From an uncultured Eubacteriales bacterium (GTDB lineage Bacteria; Bacillota; Clostridia; Christensenellales; Borkfalkiaceae): 37,621 nt of DNA. The notes beneath the pieces are model-generated. The model was given only the letters and a program-made list of their open reading frames with translations, was not told where the DNA came from and made no database searches. Position numbers and translations under genes: made by a program. The stretch spans positions 1 through 37,621 of the forward strand of contig CADBUU010000080.1 of NCBI GenBank assembly GCA_902797945.1, in the 5' to 3' direction. Of the stretch, positions 13,168 to 22,311 are shown piece by piece. The first letter of the stretch is position 1, and each line of letters begins with the position of its first letter.

Positions 13168-15714
13168 ATGCTTGAACTCGTTAATATCCATAAAGAATAC
13201 AGGACGGAGGACGAAACCGTCGAGGCGCTTAAAGGAATAAGCGTCAAATTCCGTAAGAGCGAATTTGTTTCCGTTCTCGGTCCGTCGGGTTGCGGAAAGA
13301 CGACTTTACTTAATATCGTGGGCGGGCTCGACAGATATTCGTCGGGCGACCTTATAATAAACGGAAAATCGACGAAAGATTTTTCGGATAAAGATTGGGA
13401 TACTTACCGCAATCATCAGATAGGTTTCGTATTTCAGAGTTATAATCTCATTCCTCATCAGACAGTGCTTGAAAACGTCGAACTTGCGTTGACTCTCTCC
13501 GGAATCGGCGCCGACGAAAGGCGAGAAAGGGCGATAGCCGTTCTCGATAAAGTCGGACTTAAAAACAAATTAAACAGCAGACCTAATCAACTTTCGGGCG
13601 GACAGATGCAGAGAGTCGCAATAGCGAGGGCGCTTATAAACGATCCCGAAATTCTCCTCGCCGACGAGCCGACGGGGGCGCTCGATAGTAAAACGAGCGT
13701 TCAGATAATGGATCTTTTAAAGGAAATTTCGGGCGAAAGGCTTATCATAATGGTAACGCATAATCCCGAACTTGCCGAAAAATATTCGACGAGGATAATA
13801 AGACTTTTGGACGGAGAACTCATTTCGGACGAAAATCCGGTTTCGGAGGCGGAGGCAATAGCCGAAAAGAATATTGCGGGCAACGAAGCGAGGACCAATA
13901 AGGGCAAAAAAAAGACGTCGATGTCATTTTGGACCGCCCTTTCGCTTAGTTTTAAAAATATGATGACGAAAAAGGGGAGAACTATTCTCGTCTCTTTCGC
14001 CGGAAGTATCGGCATTATAGGTATTGCGCTCATTCTTTCGCTTTCGAGCGGATTTCAGAATTATATAAATAAAATTCAGGAAGATACGCTTTCAGCCTAT
14101 CCCGTTACAATAAACAAGACTACTACCGATTATTCTGCCGTTTTAAGCGATATGAGCGGAGAACAGGGAGACTTCGAGGAATTCCCCGATACGACTAACG
14201 TTACTACGAACGATACTTTTTCTCATCTTCTCGAAACGATGAATTCGACTACGATAGAAAACGACCTCTCGTCTTTTAAAAAATATCTCGAAAACTCAAA
14301 TTACGACAGAGATAAAATTACCGCAATAGAGTATACCTATAATCTCAATTTCGACGTTTACGGCTTCGACGAAATATATAAAACGGAGAACACCCCGTTA
14401 AGGTCCGTAATGGAAATTTATATGAACGCCATTTCCTCTTTCGGCAGCGCTTCGGCGTTGATGGGCGGGTTTATGAATACGGCGGTATGGAGCGAGGCTT
14501 TGGATAACGCTAAACTTTTACAGTCGCAATACGACGTTTTAAGCGGGAAATGGGCGAATTTTGATTCTCCCGACGAAGTTATGCTCGTCGTCAGTAAGAC
14601 TAACCGCATTCCCGATTACGTCCTTCCGAGCCTTGGACTTATGGATCCCAACGAATTGCTGTATCCTATGGTGAACGCCCTTTCTAAACAAAGTCCTGTT
14701 TACGCTTCTATTTTTCAAGGCGTAACCGAAGTCCCCGAAGATAAAAAGGCAAAAAGGCAATTCGACGTGTCGTCTCTCGTAGGGAAAGAATTTACGACCG
14801 TTACCGTTCCGTATTATTATAGGGAAAACGACGATGGGATTTTTTCTTTGGTAGACGATAAAACTGACGAATATATCCAAGATGTGGTAAAAAACGGCAG
14901 AAAGGTCAAAATAGTCGGCGTCCTTCGTTTAAAAGAGGGAATTACGAGCGGAGCGCTTAAAACCAATCTGGTTTACGGCAAAGCCTTAACTCAGGCGCTT
15001 ATGGCGGATATGGATAACGCTCCCGTCGTAAAAGCGCAACTTGCGGATAAAAATAGAGACGTTTTAACCGGTAAAGAATTTTGGGAAAGCGAAGGTAAGG
15101 CGATAAATTACGAAGCGAATCTTATGACTTTCGGCTACGTTACCGAAGAGGACGTCGAGTCCATAAGCATTTATTCTTCGACTTTCGAAGACAAAGATTA
15201 CGTCGTAAGCCTTATAAACGCATATAACGAAGAAAAAAGCGAAGCCGATCAAATACAGTATACCGACTATATGTCTATACTTATGTCGTCAATAACCGTT
15301 ATAATAAACGCCGTTTCATATATCTTGATAGGATTTGTTTCCGTTTCTCTCGTCGTTTCTTCCATAATGATAGGAATTATAACTTATATTTCCGTTCTTG
15401 AAAGAATAAAGGAAATAGGAATACTTCGCGCTCTCGGCGCTTCGAAAAAAGACGTTTCGAGGGTTTTCAACGCCGAAACGCTCATTATAGGTTTTGCCGC
15501 CGGGGTAATAGGCGTGGGAGTTACGATACTTCTGAATATCCCCATTTCGCTTATTATTCAGTCTTTCTCCGGGATTCATAACGTGGCGTCTCTTCCGATA
15601 GTAGGAGGAATCGTTTTAGTGGGAATTTCTATGCTCCTTACTTTTATAGCGGGGCTTATTCCTTCGAAGATAGCGAGCAAAAAAGATCCCGTAATTGCGC
15701 TTCGGACAGAATAA
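13168..15714 (+). CDS. MacB-type ABC transporter, ATPase fused to FtsX-like permease
   Basis: An 848-residue fusion. Residues 1-230 are the ATPase: Walker A GPSGCGKTT, Q-loop FVFQSYNLIP, signature LSGGQMQRVAIARAL, Walker B ILLADEPTGALD and the switch His in MVTHNPEL. After a charged linker comes one membrane helix (TILVSFAGSIGIIGIALIL), a large outer domain of roughly 400 residues, then three helices, with the MacB/FtsX motif LERIKEIGILRALGASKKDV between them. Such proteins use ATP to drive mechanical changes in the outer domain. Roles include peptide export and cell-wall enzyme control. The ATG at 13168 follows GAGGTGAT. The TTG at 13141 lies in the -10 region. It is divergent from a two-component system, which suggests envelope-stress control. 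Confidence 0.92.
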   Translation: MLELVNIHKEYRTEDETVEALKGISVKFRKSEFVSVLGPSGCGKTTLLNIVGGLDRYSSGDLIINGKSTKDFSDKDWDTYRNHQIGFVFQSYNLIPHQTVLENVELALTLSGIGADERRERAIAVLDKVGLKNKLNSRPNQLSGGQMQRVAIARALINDPEILLADEPTGALDSKTSVQIMDLLKEISGERLIIMVTHNPELAEKYSTRIIRLLDGELISDENPVSEAEAIAEKNIAGNEARTNKGKKKTSMSFWTALSLSFKNMMTKKGRTILVSFAGSIGIIGIALILSLSSGFQNYINKIQEDTLSAYPVTINKTTTDYSAVLSDMSGEQGDFEEFPDTTNVTTNDTFSHLLETMNSTTIENDLSSFKKYLENSNYDRDKITAIEYTYNLNFDVYGFDEIYKTENTPLRSVMEIYMNAISSFGSASALMGGFMNTAVWSEALDNAKLLQSQYDVLSGKWANFDSPDEVMLVVSKTNRIPDYVLPSLGLMDPNELLYPMVNALSKQSPVYASIFQGVTEVPEDKKAKRQFDVSSLVGKEFTTVTVPYYYRENDDGIFSLVDDKTDEYIQDVVKNGRKVKIVGVLRLKEGITSGALKTNLVYGKALTQALMADMDNAPVVKAQLADKNRDVLTGKEFWESEGKAINYEANLMTFGYVTEEDVESISIYSSTFEDKDYVVSLINAYNEEKSEADQIQYTDYMSILMSSITVIINAVSYILIGFVSVSLVVSSIMIGIITYISVLERIKEIGILRALGASKKDVSRVFNAETLIIGFAAGVIGVGVTILLNIPISLIIQSFSGIHNVASLPIVGGIVLVGISMLLTFIAGLIPSKIASKKDPVIALRTE

Positions 15715-15727
15715 ATTTCAAAAAGAA

Positions 15728-15756
15728 TTGATTTTTATATGATTATGTGGTAAAAT
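15728..15756 (+). promoter_or_regulatory. Extended -10 promoter of the lipoprotein gene
   Basis: TTGATT (15728-15733), 17 bp, TAAAAT (15751-15756) with TG at 15748-15749. It begins 14 bp after the stop of the MacB-like gene. Confidence 0.55.
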
Positions 15757-15779
15757 AAAATATAGAGAGGGAAAATTTT

Positions 15780-16160
15780 ATGAGAAAATTATTGATGGTT
15801 TTACTTTCCGTTGTTATTTCAGTGTGTTTTTGTTTGGCAGGATGCGGCAATAACGACGAGGAAATTGCAGACGGCGAATACACGGTAACTTTTAACTTTG
15901 AAAATAAAAAGGTAGGAGAAGTGAAAGTCAAGGACGGTGAAATATACGGTGAGATACCAAAAGTCGAAAAGCCGGGTTATACGGTTACTTTCCCGTTAAA
16001 TCCTTTGCTTGTAATCAAAGATACCACGGTAAACGCCGTCGTGTCGCCTAAGACTTATAAGATAACCTACGACCTCGGAAACGCCGATAAATACAAGGCG
16101 TCGATAGGGGAAACGGAACAGTCGGTGGTTTTCGGCGAAGACTTCGAATACCGAAAGTAG
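15780..16160 (+). CDS. Lipoprotein with Listeria-Bacteroides-type repeats, probably frameshifted
   Basis: A 126-residue reading with a lipoprotein signal (MRKLLMVLLSVVISVCFCLAGC, lipobox LAGC). The mature part has short beta units, YTVTFNFENKKVGEVKVKDGE and a second unit from YKITYDLGN, resembling the Flg_new/InlB-type repeat of surface proteins. The frame ends abruptly at VFGEDFEYRK. The next 42 codons are open one base back (16161-16288) and complete the second repeat unit. One missing C near 16152 (ACCG where ACCCG would keep the frame) explains the break. So the gene is a recent pseudogene, a phase-variable gene or an assembly error. GAGAGGG precedes the start. Function beyond surface location is unknown. 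Confidence 0.65.
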   Translation: MRKLLMVLLSVVISVCFCLAGCGNNDEEIADGEYTVTFNFENKKVGEVKVKDGEIYGEIPKVEKPGYTVTFPLNPLLVIKDTTVNAVVSPKTYKITYDLGNADKYKASIGETEQSVVFGEDFEYRK

Positions 16161-16288
16161 AATCGGACGATTATAATTTTTATTGTTGGAAATTAAACGG
16201 CGAAAAGTTCGAAAACGGCAAATGGGAACTGACCGAGGACATTACGCTTACAGCGGCGTATTCGTCGATTTGGACGGGATATTATTGA
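16161..16288 (+). pseudogene. Out-of-frame C-terminal part of the lipoprotein gene
   Basis: Reading from the CCG at about 16152 gives PKVESDDYNFYCWKLNG, then ENGKWELTEDITLTAAYSS and a stop at 16286-16288. The pattern (W, LNGE, LTEDITLTA) is how Flg_new-type repeats end, so this belongs to the gene starting at 15780. Restoring one base would give a protein of about 169 residues. Confidence 0.65.
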
Positions 16289-16302
16289 TTTTGTCATACC
16301 TT

Positions 16303-16335
16303 AGGGGAGTTCGCTAAAAAGCGATCTCCCCTTTG
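16303..16335 (+). terminator. Hairpin terminator after the lipoprotein gene
   Basis: AGGGGAGTTCGCT (16303-16315) pairs with AGCGATCTCCCCT (16320-16332) with one mismatch and an AAAA loop, then TTGT. The T tract is short. Confidence 0.6.
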
Positions 16336-16370
16336 TAATATATAGAGCGAAAGAAAAATAAAATATTGAT

Positions 16371-17033
16371 ATGAAAGTATTTGCTTGGTTAGGCGTAATT
16401 ATTTTTGCTCTTTGCTCTCTCATATCTTGTGTTTCAACGCCCGTTTCGTCGGGAATGGAAACGCTTACGGTCGTAATAGACGCCGGACACGGCGGTATCG
16501 ACGGAGGCGTTTCGGGCGTCAATACGTCGGTCAAAGAAAGCGACTTAAATCTTGAAATATCCAAAAAATTAAAATCATATTTTTTAAGCGGAGGATTTAA
16601 CGTCGTTATGACGAGGGAAACTTCCGCAGGGCTTTACGGCGGGCTATCAAAGGGGTTTAAAATGAGGGATATGGAAAAGCGAAGGGATATTATAAACGGA
16701 GCCAACGCCGACCTTATGATCTCAGTTCATCTCAATTTTTATTCCTCTCCCGAAAGGCGGGGCGCGCAGGTTTTTTTCAGGCAGGATGACCAAAATTCCG
16801 AAGAACTCGCAAGGTATATCCAAAAACAACTCAATTTTACGGAAAGAGAGTATTCTCCGCTTATGGGAGATTATTACGTCTTAAATCAAACGAATTGCCT
16901 TGCCGTATTATGCGAGTGCGGTTTTTTGTCCAATCCCGACGACGAGAGATTGCTTTTGACCGAAGAATACAGAGATAAAATAGCGTATAGGATATATAAA
17001 GGGTGCATTATGTATATGCTCGAAGGGGCGTAA
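16371..17033 (+). CDS. N-acetylmuramoyl-L-alanine amidase (Amidase_3, CwlD-like)
   Basis: A 220-residue protein. The N-terminus is a signal anchor or lipoprotein signal ending in the lipobox-like LISC at 17-20. The catalytic domain shows VVIDAGHGGIDGG (zinc His), a Glu in the VKESDLNLEISKKL segment, the second zinc His in LMISVHLNFY, and the catalytic Glu in VLCECGFLSNPDDE. It cleaves the amide bond between muramic acid and the stem peptide. Size and layout match CwlD, which in spore formers helps make muramic lactam in the spore cortex, but a vegetative wall role is possible. No strong ribosome site is seen. The helicase gene follows 14 bp downstream. Confidence 0.9.
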   Translation: MKVFAWLGVIIFALCSLISCVSTPVSSGMETLTVVIDAGHGGIDGGVSGVNTSVKESDLNLEISKKLKSYFLSGGFNVVMTRETSAGLYGGLSKGFKMRDMEKRRDIINGANADLMISVHLNFYSSPERRGAQVFFRQDDQNSEELARYIQKQLNFTEREYSPLMGDYYVLNQTNCLAVLCECGFLSNPDDERLLLTEEYRDKIAYRIYKGCIMYMLEGA

Positions 17034-17047
17034 AGCGAGAGGTAAAA

Positions 17048-19648
17048 ATGTATACCGAAAGACAAAGAGAAACCATTGAAAATTTTTCCGACAATATTCT
17101 TCTTTTCGCAAGGGCGGGCGCCGGTAAGACGTTTACCGTCGCGAATAAGATTGCCGAAGGGATAAAAAGAGGAATAAAACCCGAGGAAATATTGTGTCTT
17201 ACGTTTACCGTCAAAGCGGCGGACGAAATTAAATCCGCAGTCGAAAAAATATGCGGCGAAATAGACGCTAACATTTCGACTATTCACGGTTTTTGCTATA
17301 AAATCGTCAGAAATTTCGCAAAACAAAGCGGCGTTTTCAGAGAACCGAGCGTCGCCGACGAAATAGATTGCGGAAGCGTAATCAAAGATTGTTTGAAATA
17401 TTTCGCAGACAAAAGCGACGAATATAAAATTTCGGAAGATGGAAGCATTTTACCCGAAAAACAACTCGTTAAAATAGTTTCCGAACTCAAACACATAAGA
17501 AAAGAGATAGGTTTCGGTTGGTTTGACGAAGGGGGTTACGGACAAGCCTTTAAATTTGCATCGAAAAATTACCACGATTTTATCTCGCTCTTTTCGGTAA
17601 GAAAATTTTCGGTCAAAATTACGGATTACGATTTGTTTGAATTTTTAAAAGTTCACGCCGACGAATTTATGAAAGAATACGAGAGAATATTGCGTTCGTC
17701 AGACCTATTCGACTACGACGACCTTATCTTTTGCGCAAGTTCCGTATTGGATAGGCAAGACTTAAAGAAATCGCCCTATAAGTTGATTATCGTTGACGAA
17801 ATGCAAGATACGAGCATGGCCGAATACGAAGTTATGAGAAAACTTTTCAATAAAGCGCAAGTGGTAATGTGCGGCGACGAATACCAGACGATTTACGCTT
17901 GGAGAGGCTCTTCCCCTACCGAAATAATAAAAGATTTTAAAAAGAATTATTCCGCCGTTACCATAACTCTCGACGGCAACAGGCGTTCTTCGGGGACGCT
18001 CGTTTACGCCGGAAACTATTATCTTTATAGGGCGTTTGGATATAAAAAGCCGAATGACCGACCTATAGAGGGGGATTTGCCCATAGAAATAGCGGAATGT
18101 GGCGGAGATACGGACGAGGCTGAGGTGATTTTTAAGGAATTGTCAGAGTTTAACGGCGAGCCCGACGAGATATGCGTTATGGCGAGGTCAAATTCATATC
18201 TCGCAAGGCTTTGTCAGAAACTTGAAAATATAAATTCGAGATTGCCGGAAGAAAAAAGGCTCGGCTTTTTTACTGCCGATAAAGATTATCAGTTTTATAA
18301 AAAGAAGATAGTAAAGACTTTTTTAGCTTATTTAAGGCTTTTGGTAAACCCCAACGATTTACCCTCTTTCGAGAGAGTCGTTCTGTCTTCCGTTTTCGGC
18401 GTCGGAAGAGCGACACTCTCGGCTTTCAGAGATTACGCCGTAACGGGCGCTTCGCTCGATTGTTTTTTAAGAAAAAGCGCATACGAATACGGCGATAATT
18501 ATCAACCCCTTCTTAACGCATATAAAGATGGGAAAGTCGTCGTCTACGACCTCGAAACGACGGGGCTCGACGTAAATAAAGATGATTTTATACAGATTTC
18601 GGCGATAAAAATCGGCAAAGAAGGAATAAAAGGGCAACTCAATATATTCGTCGTTCCGACCGTTCCTATTTCCGCAGAAGCGGAAAAAACTCACGGCTAC
18701 GGGCTTAAAGAAATAATTGAAAACGGCGGAGTCGACGTAAAAAAAGCGTTGACGGATTTTGCGGATTTTTCAAAAGATTGCGTTTTGATCGGGCATAACT
18801 CGGCGTCTTTCGACGACGTCGTTTTAAGGCGAATTTCAAAAAAAGAAGGGATAGAACTTTCAATCGTAGATAATTACGATACCCTTAAAATCGCGAGCGA
18901 TTATCGCCCCGACCTTAAAAATCGTAAACTTTCCACTTTGTGCGAAGAATTCGGAATAGTCAACGAAAGGGCTCACGACGCTTTTTCCGACGTATCGGCA
19001 ACCGTCGGGGTTTTAAGGCGTTTTATCGAAGAATATATTATTCCTACCAAAAAAGCGAGAGAAGGCGAGATTTTAAGACATCGGGATAAATTCAGAGATT
19101 TCTTTTACAATTACGAAAAATTAAAGAACTACGTTGAAATTAAAGACGTAAAGGGGCTGATGGTCTATATCGGGAAAAATATGGGAGTTCTCGATAAGGC
19201 GGGAGATCAAGAGAGGATTTCCGCTAACGATTTATACAGGTCTTTAAAATTCTTTTTCGACGGGTATGAGGACGGGTTTTGCGCTCTGAGAGAATTCGTT
19301 TCGGCTACCGCAATGTCGGGAAGTCAGATGGATATAATGATAAAGCGATTGAGGAAAATACCTCTTATAACCGTTCATCAATCTAAGGGGTGCGAGTTCG
19401 ACGAGGTTATAATCGCAGGTGCCGACGAAAACGAATTCCCATCTTACGGAGCGAGACTGAGCGGAAACGAAGAGGAAGAAAAAAGAGTTTTTTACGTCGC
19501 TTTAACGAGGGCGAAGAAAAAACTCGTAATAACTTATTCGGCTAAAAAGACGTTCGGACAGAATTCTTACGAGCGAAAGCCTTCTCCCTATCTCGATTAT
19601 CTCCCGTCGGACGCCGTAGACAATATAAAATTTTATACCGAGGAATAA
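17048..19648 (+). CDS. UvrD/PcrA-type superfamily 1 helicase with embedded DnaQ-like 3'-5' exonuclease
   Basis: An 866-residue protein. Helicase motifs: Walker A ARAGAGKTF (21-29), Ia LTFTVKAADE (51-60), II LIIVDEMQDTS (246-256), III MCGDEYQTIYAWRG (274-287) and IV GNRRSSGTL. Between these and the C-terminal motifs lies a complete DEDDh exonuclease domain at about 495-662: VVYDLETTGL (D501, E503), IGHNSASFDD (D589) and HDAFSD (H643, D648). Helicase motifs V and VI then resume: TVHQSKGCEFDEVIIAG (775-791) and RVFYVALTRAKKKL. All key residues of both activities are intact, so it should unwind and trim DNA. The ATG at 17048 follows GAGAGG and ends the longer 17003 reading. Roles in repair or plasmid/phage restriction are inference. 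Confidence 0.9.
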   Translation: MYTERQRETIENFSDNILLFARAGAGKTFTVANKIAEGIKRGIKPEEILCLTFTVKAADEIKSAVEKICGEIDANISTIHGFCYKIVRNFAKQSGVFREPSVADEIDCGSVIKDCLKYFADKSDEYKISEDGSILPEKQLVKIVSELKHIRKEIGFGWFDEGGYGQAFKFASKNYHDFISLFSVRKFSVKITDYDLFEFLKVHADEFMKEYERILRSSDLFDYDDLIFCASSVLDRQDLKKSPYKLIIVDEMQDTSMAEYEVMRKLFNKAQVVMCGDEYQTIYAWRGSSPTEIIKDFKKNYSAVTITLDGNRRSSGTLVYAGNYYLYRAFGYKKPNDRPIEGDLPIEIAECGGDTDEAEVIFKELSEFNGEPDEICVMARSNSYLARLCQKLENINSRLPEEKRLGFFTADKDYQFYKKKIVKTFLAYLRLLVNPNDLPSFERVVLSSVFGVGRATLSAFRDYAVTGASLDCFLRKSAYEYGDNYQPLLNAYKDGKVVVYDLETTGLDVNKDDFIQISAIKIGKEGIKGQLNIFVVPTVPISAEAEKTHGYGLKEIIENGGVDVKKALTDFADFSKDCVLIGHNSASFDDVVLRRISKKEGIELSIVDNYDTLKIASDYRPDLKNRKLSTLCEEFGIVNERAHDAFSDVSATVGVLRRFIEEYIIPTKKAREGEILRHRDKFRDFFYNYEKLKNYVEIKDVKGLMVYIGKNMGVLDKAGDQERISANDLYRSLKFFFDGYEDGFCALREFVSATAMSGSQMDIMIKRLRKIPLITVHQSKGCEFDEVIIAGADENEFPSYGARLSGNEEEEKRVFYVALTRAKKKLVITYSAKKTFGQNSYERKPSPYLDYLPSDAVDNIKFYTEE

Positions 19649-19651
19649 TAA

Positions 19652-19682
19652 AAGCGGTCGGAAAATCCGACCGCTTAATTTT
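19652..19682. terminator. Bidirectional intrinsic terminator
   Basis: AAGCGGTCGGA (19652-19662) pairs with TCCGACCGCTT (19666-19676), followed by AATTTTTT. It lies between the convergent helicase and CvpA-like genes and serves both. Confidence 0.85.
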
Positions 19683-19687
19683 TTAAA

Positions 19688-20356
19688 TTAAAACATTCCG
19701 ACGAACATCGAGTTTAAAGGATTGTTTTCGTAGATAAATCCGCACAGAGGTCCTGCCGAAAGATTTTCGTGCATACCGTTTAAAACGACTTCTATCGAAT
19801 GGTTGAAAGGCTGCATTATGGGAGAATTGCCGAGAAGGGTTTTATACGCTTCTCCGGTATTTAAACCGTGTATTATTCCGAATACTGCGAGAACCACGAC
19901 TCCGAGAATAGCAAGGTTTAAAACCGAGCCAAAGATATTGTCGATGACCTTCCAGAATTTTATTTCGCGAAGTTTATCCAATGGATAACGAAGCGCTTTT
20001 GCAATAACGCCCAAGAGCCAATATCCGAAAACGTATCCGAGAATAAAACTCAATACTCCGAAAGGAACGAAGGCTATTATCATTGAAATTTTTATGAAGT
20101 TTTCCTGAGTCAAGAGTTCGCCTACGTTATTGTGTATATTTCCAAAGAAACTTACTACTCCGTCCGATAATATCGAAAGAAATCCGAAACTGTTCATAAG
20201 GAAATACACGCCTACGGCAACTCCTCCGCCGACGCCGATAGCGAGAATAGTTCTAACTATCGAGAATATCCAATTGCCCATCAATCCCTTTTTTATGCCG
20301 AACCAGAATACGCATATCAAAAGGGCGATGAGAATGCCGTCTATTACGAAATACAT
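19688..20356 (-). CDS. CvpA-like multi-pass membrane protein
   Basis: A 222-residue protein with four or more hydrophobic segments. The start IDGILIALLICVFWFGIKKGLMGNWIFSIVR and the later FWKVIDNIFGSVLNLAI match the CvpA (colicin V production protein) pattern. By family it is an inner-membrane protein linked to division, envelope or export functions that are poorly defined. The minus-strand ATG follows AGGGGG. It has its own promoter in the short gap after pgcA, so it can be transcribed separately although the two genes point the same way. Confidence 0.75.
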   Translation of the reverse strand: MYFVIDGILIALLICVFWFGIKKGLMGNWIFSIVRTILAIGVGGGVAVGVYFLMNSFGFLSILSDGVVSFFGNIHNNVGELLTQENFIKISMIIAFVPFGVLSFILGYVFGYWLLGVIAKALRYPLDKLREIKFWKVIDNIFGSVLNLAILGVVVLAVFGIIHGLNTGEAYKTLLGNSPIMQPFNHSIEVVLNGMHENLSAGPLCGFIYENNPLNSMFVGMF

Positions 20357-20377
20357 AAGGAACCCCCTGTGTATAAT

Positions 20378-20406
20378 AGTATAATATATAAAAAAGTAAA
20401 AGTCAA
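20378..20406 (-). promoter_or_regulatory. Promoter of the CvpA-like gene
   Basis: On the minus strand, TTGACT (20406-20401), 17 bp, TATACT (20383-20378). It lies between the pgcA stop and the CvpA-like start. Confidence 0.7.
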
Positions 20407-20430
20407 CACTTATTTTAATAAAGTTTTGTC

Positions 20431-22161
20431 TTAATCGTTCAAAATGGCGTTGAAACTCTCGCGAAGTTCACCAAGTTGCTTCTCGGCGAGAGCCTTGTCT
20501 TTTGCCCTTACGGAATAATAAACTTTAAGTTTAGGCTCCGTTCCGCTCGGTCTTAAACAGATAAATCCGCCGTTTAAAAGTTCGAAATAAACGCAATTTA
20601 CGTTCTTTATATCGAGTTCCGTTTCTCCGTCGGAATCTATTCTCTTTCCTGTTTTATAGTCTCTTACGCCGCTGACGTTGTATATTCCGACGCTGTCGAT
20701 CTTCTTTTCTCTTACTTTTTCGACAACGGCGTTCATCTCGTTCATTGCGTTAAGCCCCGAATATTTTATATTGTCGGTATAATCGAGAGTGTAGCCGTAT
20801 TTTTCGTAGAGTTCGAGAAGTCTGTCGTAGACCGTCTTGCCGATAAATTGATAATAACACGTCATTTCGGCGAATAACATACTGGCAACTACCGCGTCTT
20901 TATCGCGGGCGTGCGTTCCTCTTAAATAACCGCAACTTTCTTCAAAACCGAAAAGGAAAGTTTTAGAGCCGTCTTCTTCGAATTGCTTTATCTTTTCGCC
21001 GATGAATTTAAATCCGACGGGCGTTTCGATGAGTTCTACTCCGTAATTGTTGCAAATAGGCTTTGCCATTCCGGTAGATACGAAACTCTTTAAAACAACG
21101 CCGTTTTCGGGGAGTTTATCCTCCGATTTGAGTCTTTGAAGAATGTAATCCATAAGGAGGATTCCCGTCTGGTTTCCGGTAAGGGCTTCGAATTCTCCCT
21201 CTTTATTTCTTATTGCGACGCCAAGTCTGTCGCTGTCGGGATCGGTGCCGAATACTACGTCGGCCTTTATCTTGTCGGCAAGCGCGATTCCCATTGAAAG
21301 CGTTTCCTTAAATTCGGGATTGGGAAGTTCTACGGTCGAGAAATTTATATCGGGTTTAGCCTGTTCCTCGACGACCGTTACCTTTATCTTTAATTTTTTC
21401 AAAACGGTGGTAACGGGTATATATCCGCTTCCGTGAACGGGTGTATATACTATTTTGATTTTTTTGCCGACCGCTTTTACCGCTTTTTTCGAAAGCGAAA
21501 GTCTGGCTATTTCGTCATAGTAGCCTTTTTGGAATTTTTTATCTATAATGACGAGATTTATCGGGTTGTTTTTTGACTTGAAGTCGTTTATTTCGGTCTC
21601 TTTTACCGAAAAATAATCGGTTATAGCCGAAATGTATTTAACTACTTCCGCAGTCGCTTCGGGCGACATCTGCGCTCCGTCCTCGCCGTAAACTTTATAT
21701 CCGTTGTATTCTTTCGGATTATGGCTCGCCGTTATCATTATGCCGGCGAACGCCCCCGTCTTTCTTACCGTATACGAAAGCATCGGCACAGGTCTCGGTT
21801 CGGCGTAGGCAAAAACCTTTATATCGTTGCGAAGCAAGACTCCGGCGGCGGCTTTGGCAAATTCTTCCGACTTGTTTCTCGTGTCGAAAGAAATGGCAAC
21901 GCCCCTTCTCATCGCCGCAATTCCTTTGGATTTTATATATTCGGCAAGACCTTGCGTCGCTCTGCGAACAGTGTAGACGTTCATTTTGTTCGTTCCGTAT
22001 CCGATAATTCCTCGCATACCTGCCGTGCCGAATTCGAGTTCGGCGCCGAAAGAATATTCGATTTGTTTTTCGTCGTCTTTTATGGATTTGAGTTCTTCGA
22101 TCCCCTCGTCGTTTAAAAAGGGGCTTGCAAGCCAGTTATCATACAATACTTTATAATCCAT
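20431..22161 (-). CDS. pgcA: Phospho-sugar mutase (alpha-phosphoglucomutase, PgcA type)
   Basis: A 576-residue member of the phosphohexomutase family at the usual length. The active phosphoserine lies in ITASHNPKEYNGYK (S146), the metal loop is GTDPDSDRLGVA, the sugar-binding loop FGFEESCGY and the phosphate-binding loop RPSGTEPKLKVYY. It interconverts glucose 1- and 6-phosphate (or mannose phosphates), feeding UDP-glucose for glycolipid and wall polymers. It is divergent from a membrane glycosyltransferase that would use such sugars. A TTGACT-N17-TATAAT promoter lies upstream. Confidence 0.93.
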   Translation of the reverse strand: MDYKVLYDNWLASPFLNDEGIEELKSIKDDEKQIEYSFGAELEFGTAGMRGIIGYGTNKMNVYTVRRATQGLAEYIKSKGIAAMRRGVAISFDTRNKSEEFAKAAAGVLLRNDIKVFAYAEPRPVPMLSYTVRKTGAFAGIMITASHNPKEYNGYKVYGEDGAQMSPEATAEVVKYISAITDYFSVKETEINDFKSKNNPINLVIIDKKFQKGYYDEIARLSLSKKAVKAVGKKIKIVYTPVHGSGYIPVTTVLKKLKIKVTVVEEQAKPDINFSTVELPNPEFKETLSMGIALADKIKADVVFGTDPDSDRLGVAIRNKEGEFEALTGNQTGILLMDYILQRLKSEDKLPENGVVLKSFVSTGMAKPICNNYGVELIETPVGFKFIGEKIKQFEEDGSKTFLFGFEESCGYLRGTHARDKDAVVASMLFAEMTCYYQFIGKTVYDRLLELYEKYGYTLDYTDNIKYSGLNAMNEMNAVVEKVREKKIDSVGIYNVSGVRDYKTGKRIDSDGETELDIKNVNCVYFELLNGGFICLRPSGTEPKLKVYYSVRAKDKALAEKQLGELRESFNAILND

Positions 22162-22196
22162 TATTACTTTTCTCCCGTTGGAGTATAATCGCCTTT

Positions 22197-22225
22197 ATTA
22201 TACTATATTTATTTATAAAAGTCAA
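22197..22225 (-). promoter_or_regulatory. Promoter of pgcA
   Basis: On the minus strand, TTGACT (22225-22220), 17 bp, TATAAT (22202-22197). The start near 22190 leaves a leader of about 30 nt. Confidence 0.75.
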
Positions 22226-22242
22226 AAATATTTACAAAAATG

Positions 22243-22271
22243 TTTACTTTTACGATAAAAGTTGGTAAAAT
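22243..22271 (+). promoter_or_regulatory. Extended -10 promoter of the glycosyltransferase-ung pair
   Basis: TTTACT (22243-22248), 17 bp, TAAAAT (22266-22271) with TG at 22263-22264. It is nearly identical in both hexamers to the promoter of the second response regulator (27614-27642). Confidence 0.6.
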
Positions 22272-22311
22272 ATTGTCAGTAAGGCGGTAAAACCGTTAAA
22301 AAGAGGTCCGT

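Noticed and set aside
17003-17047. Longer helicase start overlapping the amidase gene
   Set aside because: The extra 15 residues match no helicase N-terminus, and GAGAGG stands just before ATG 17048.
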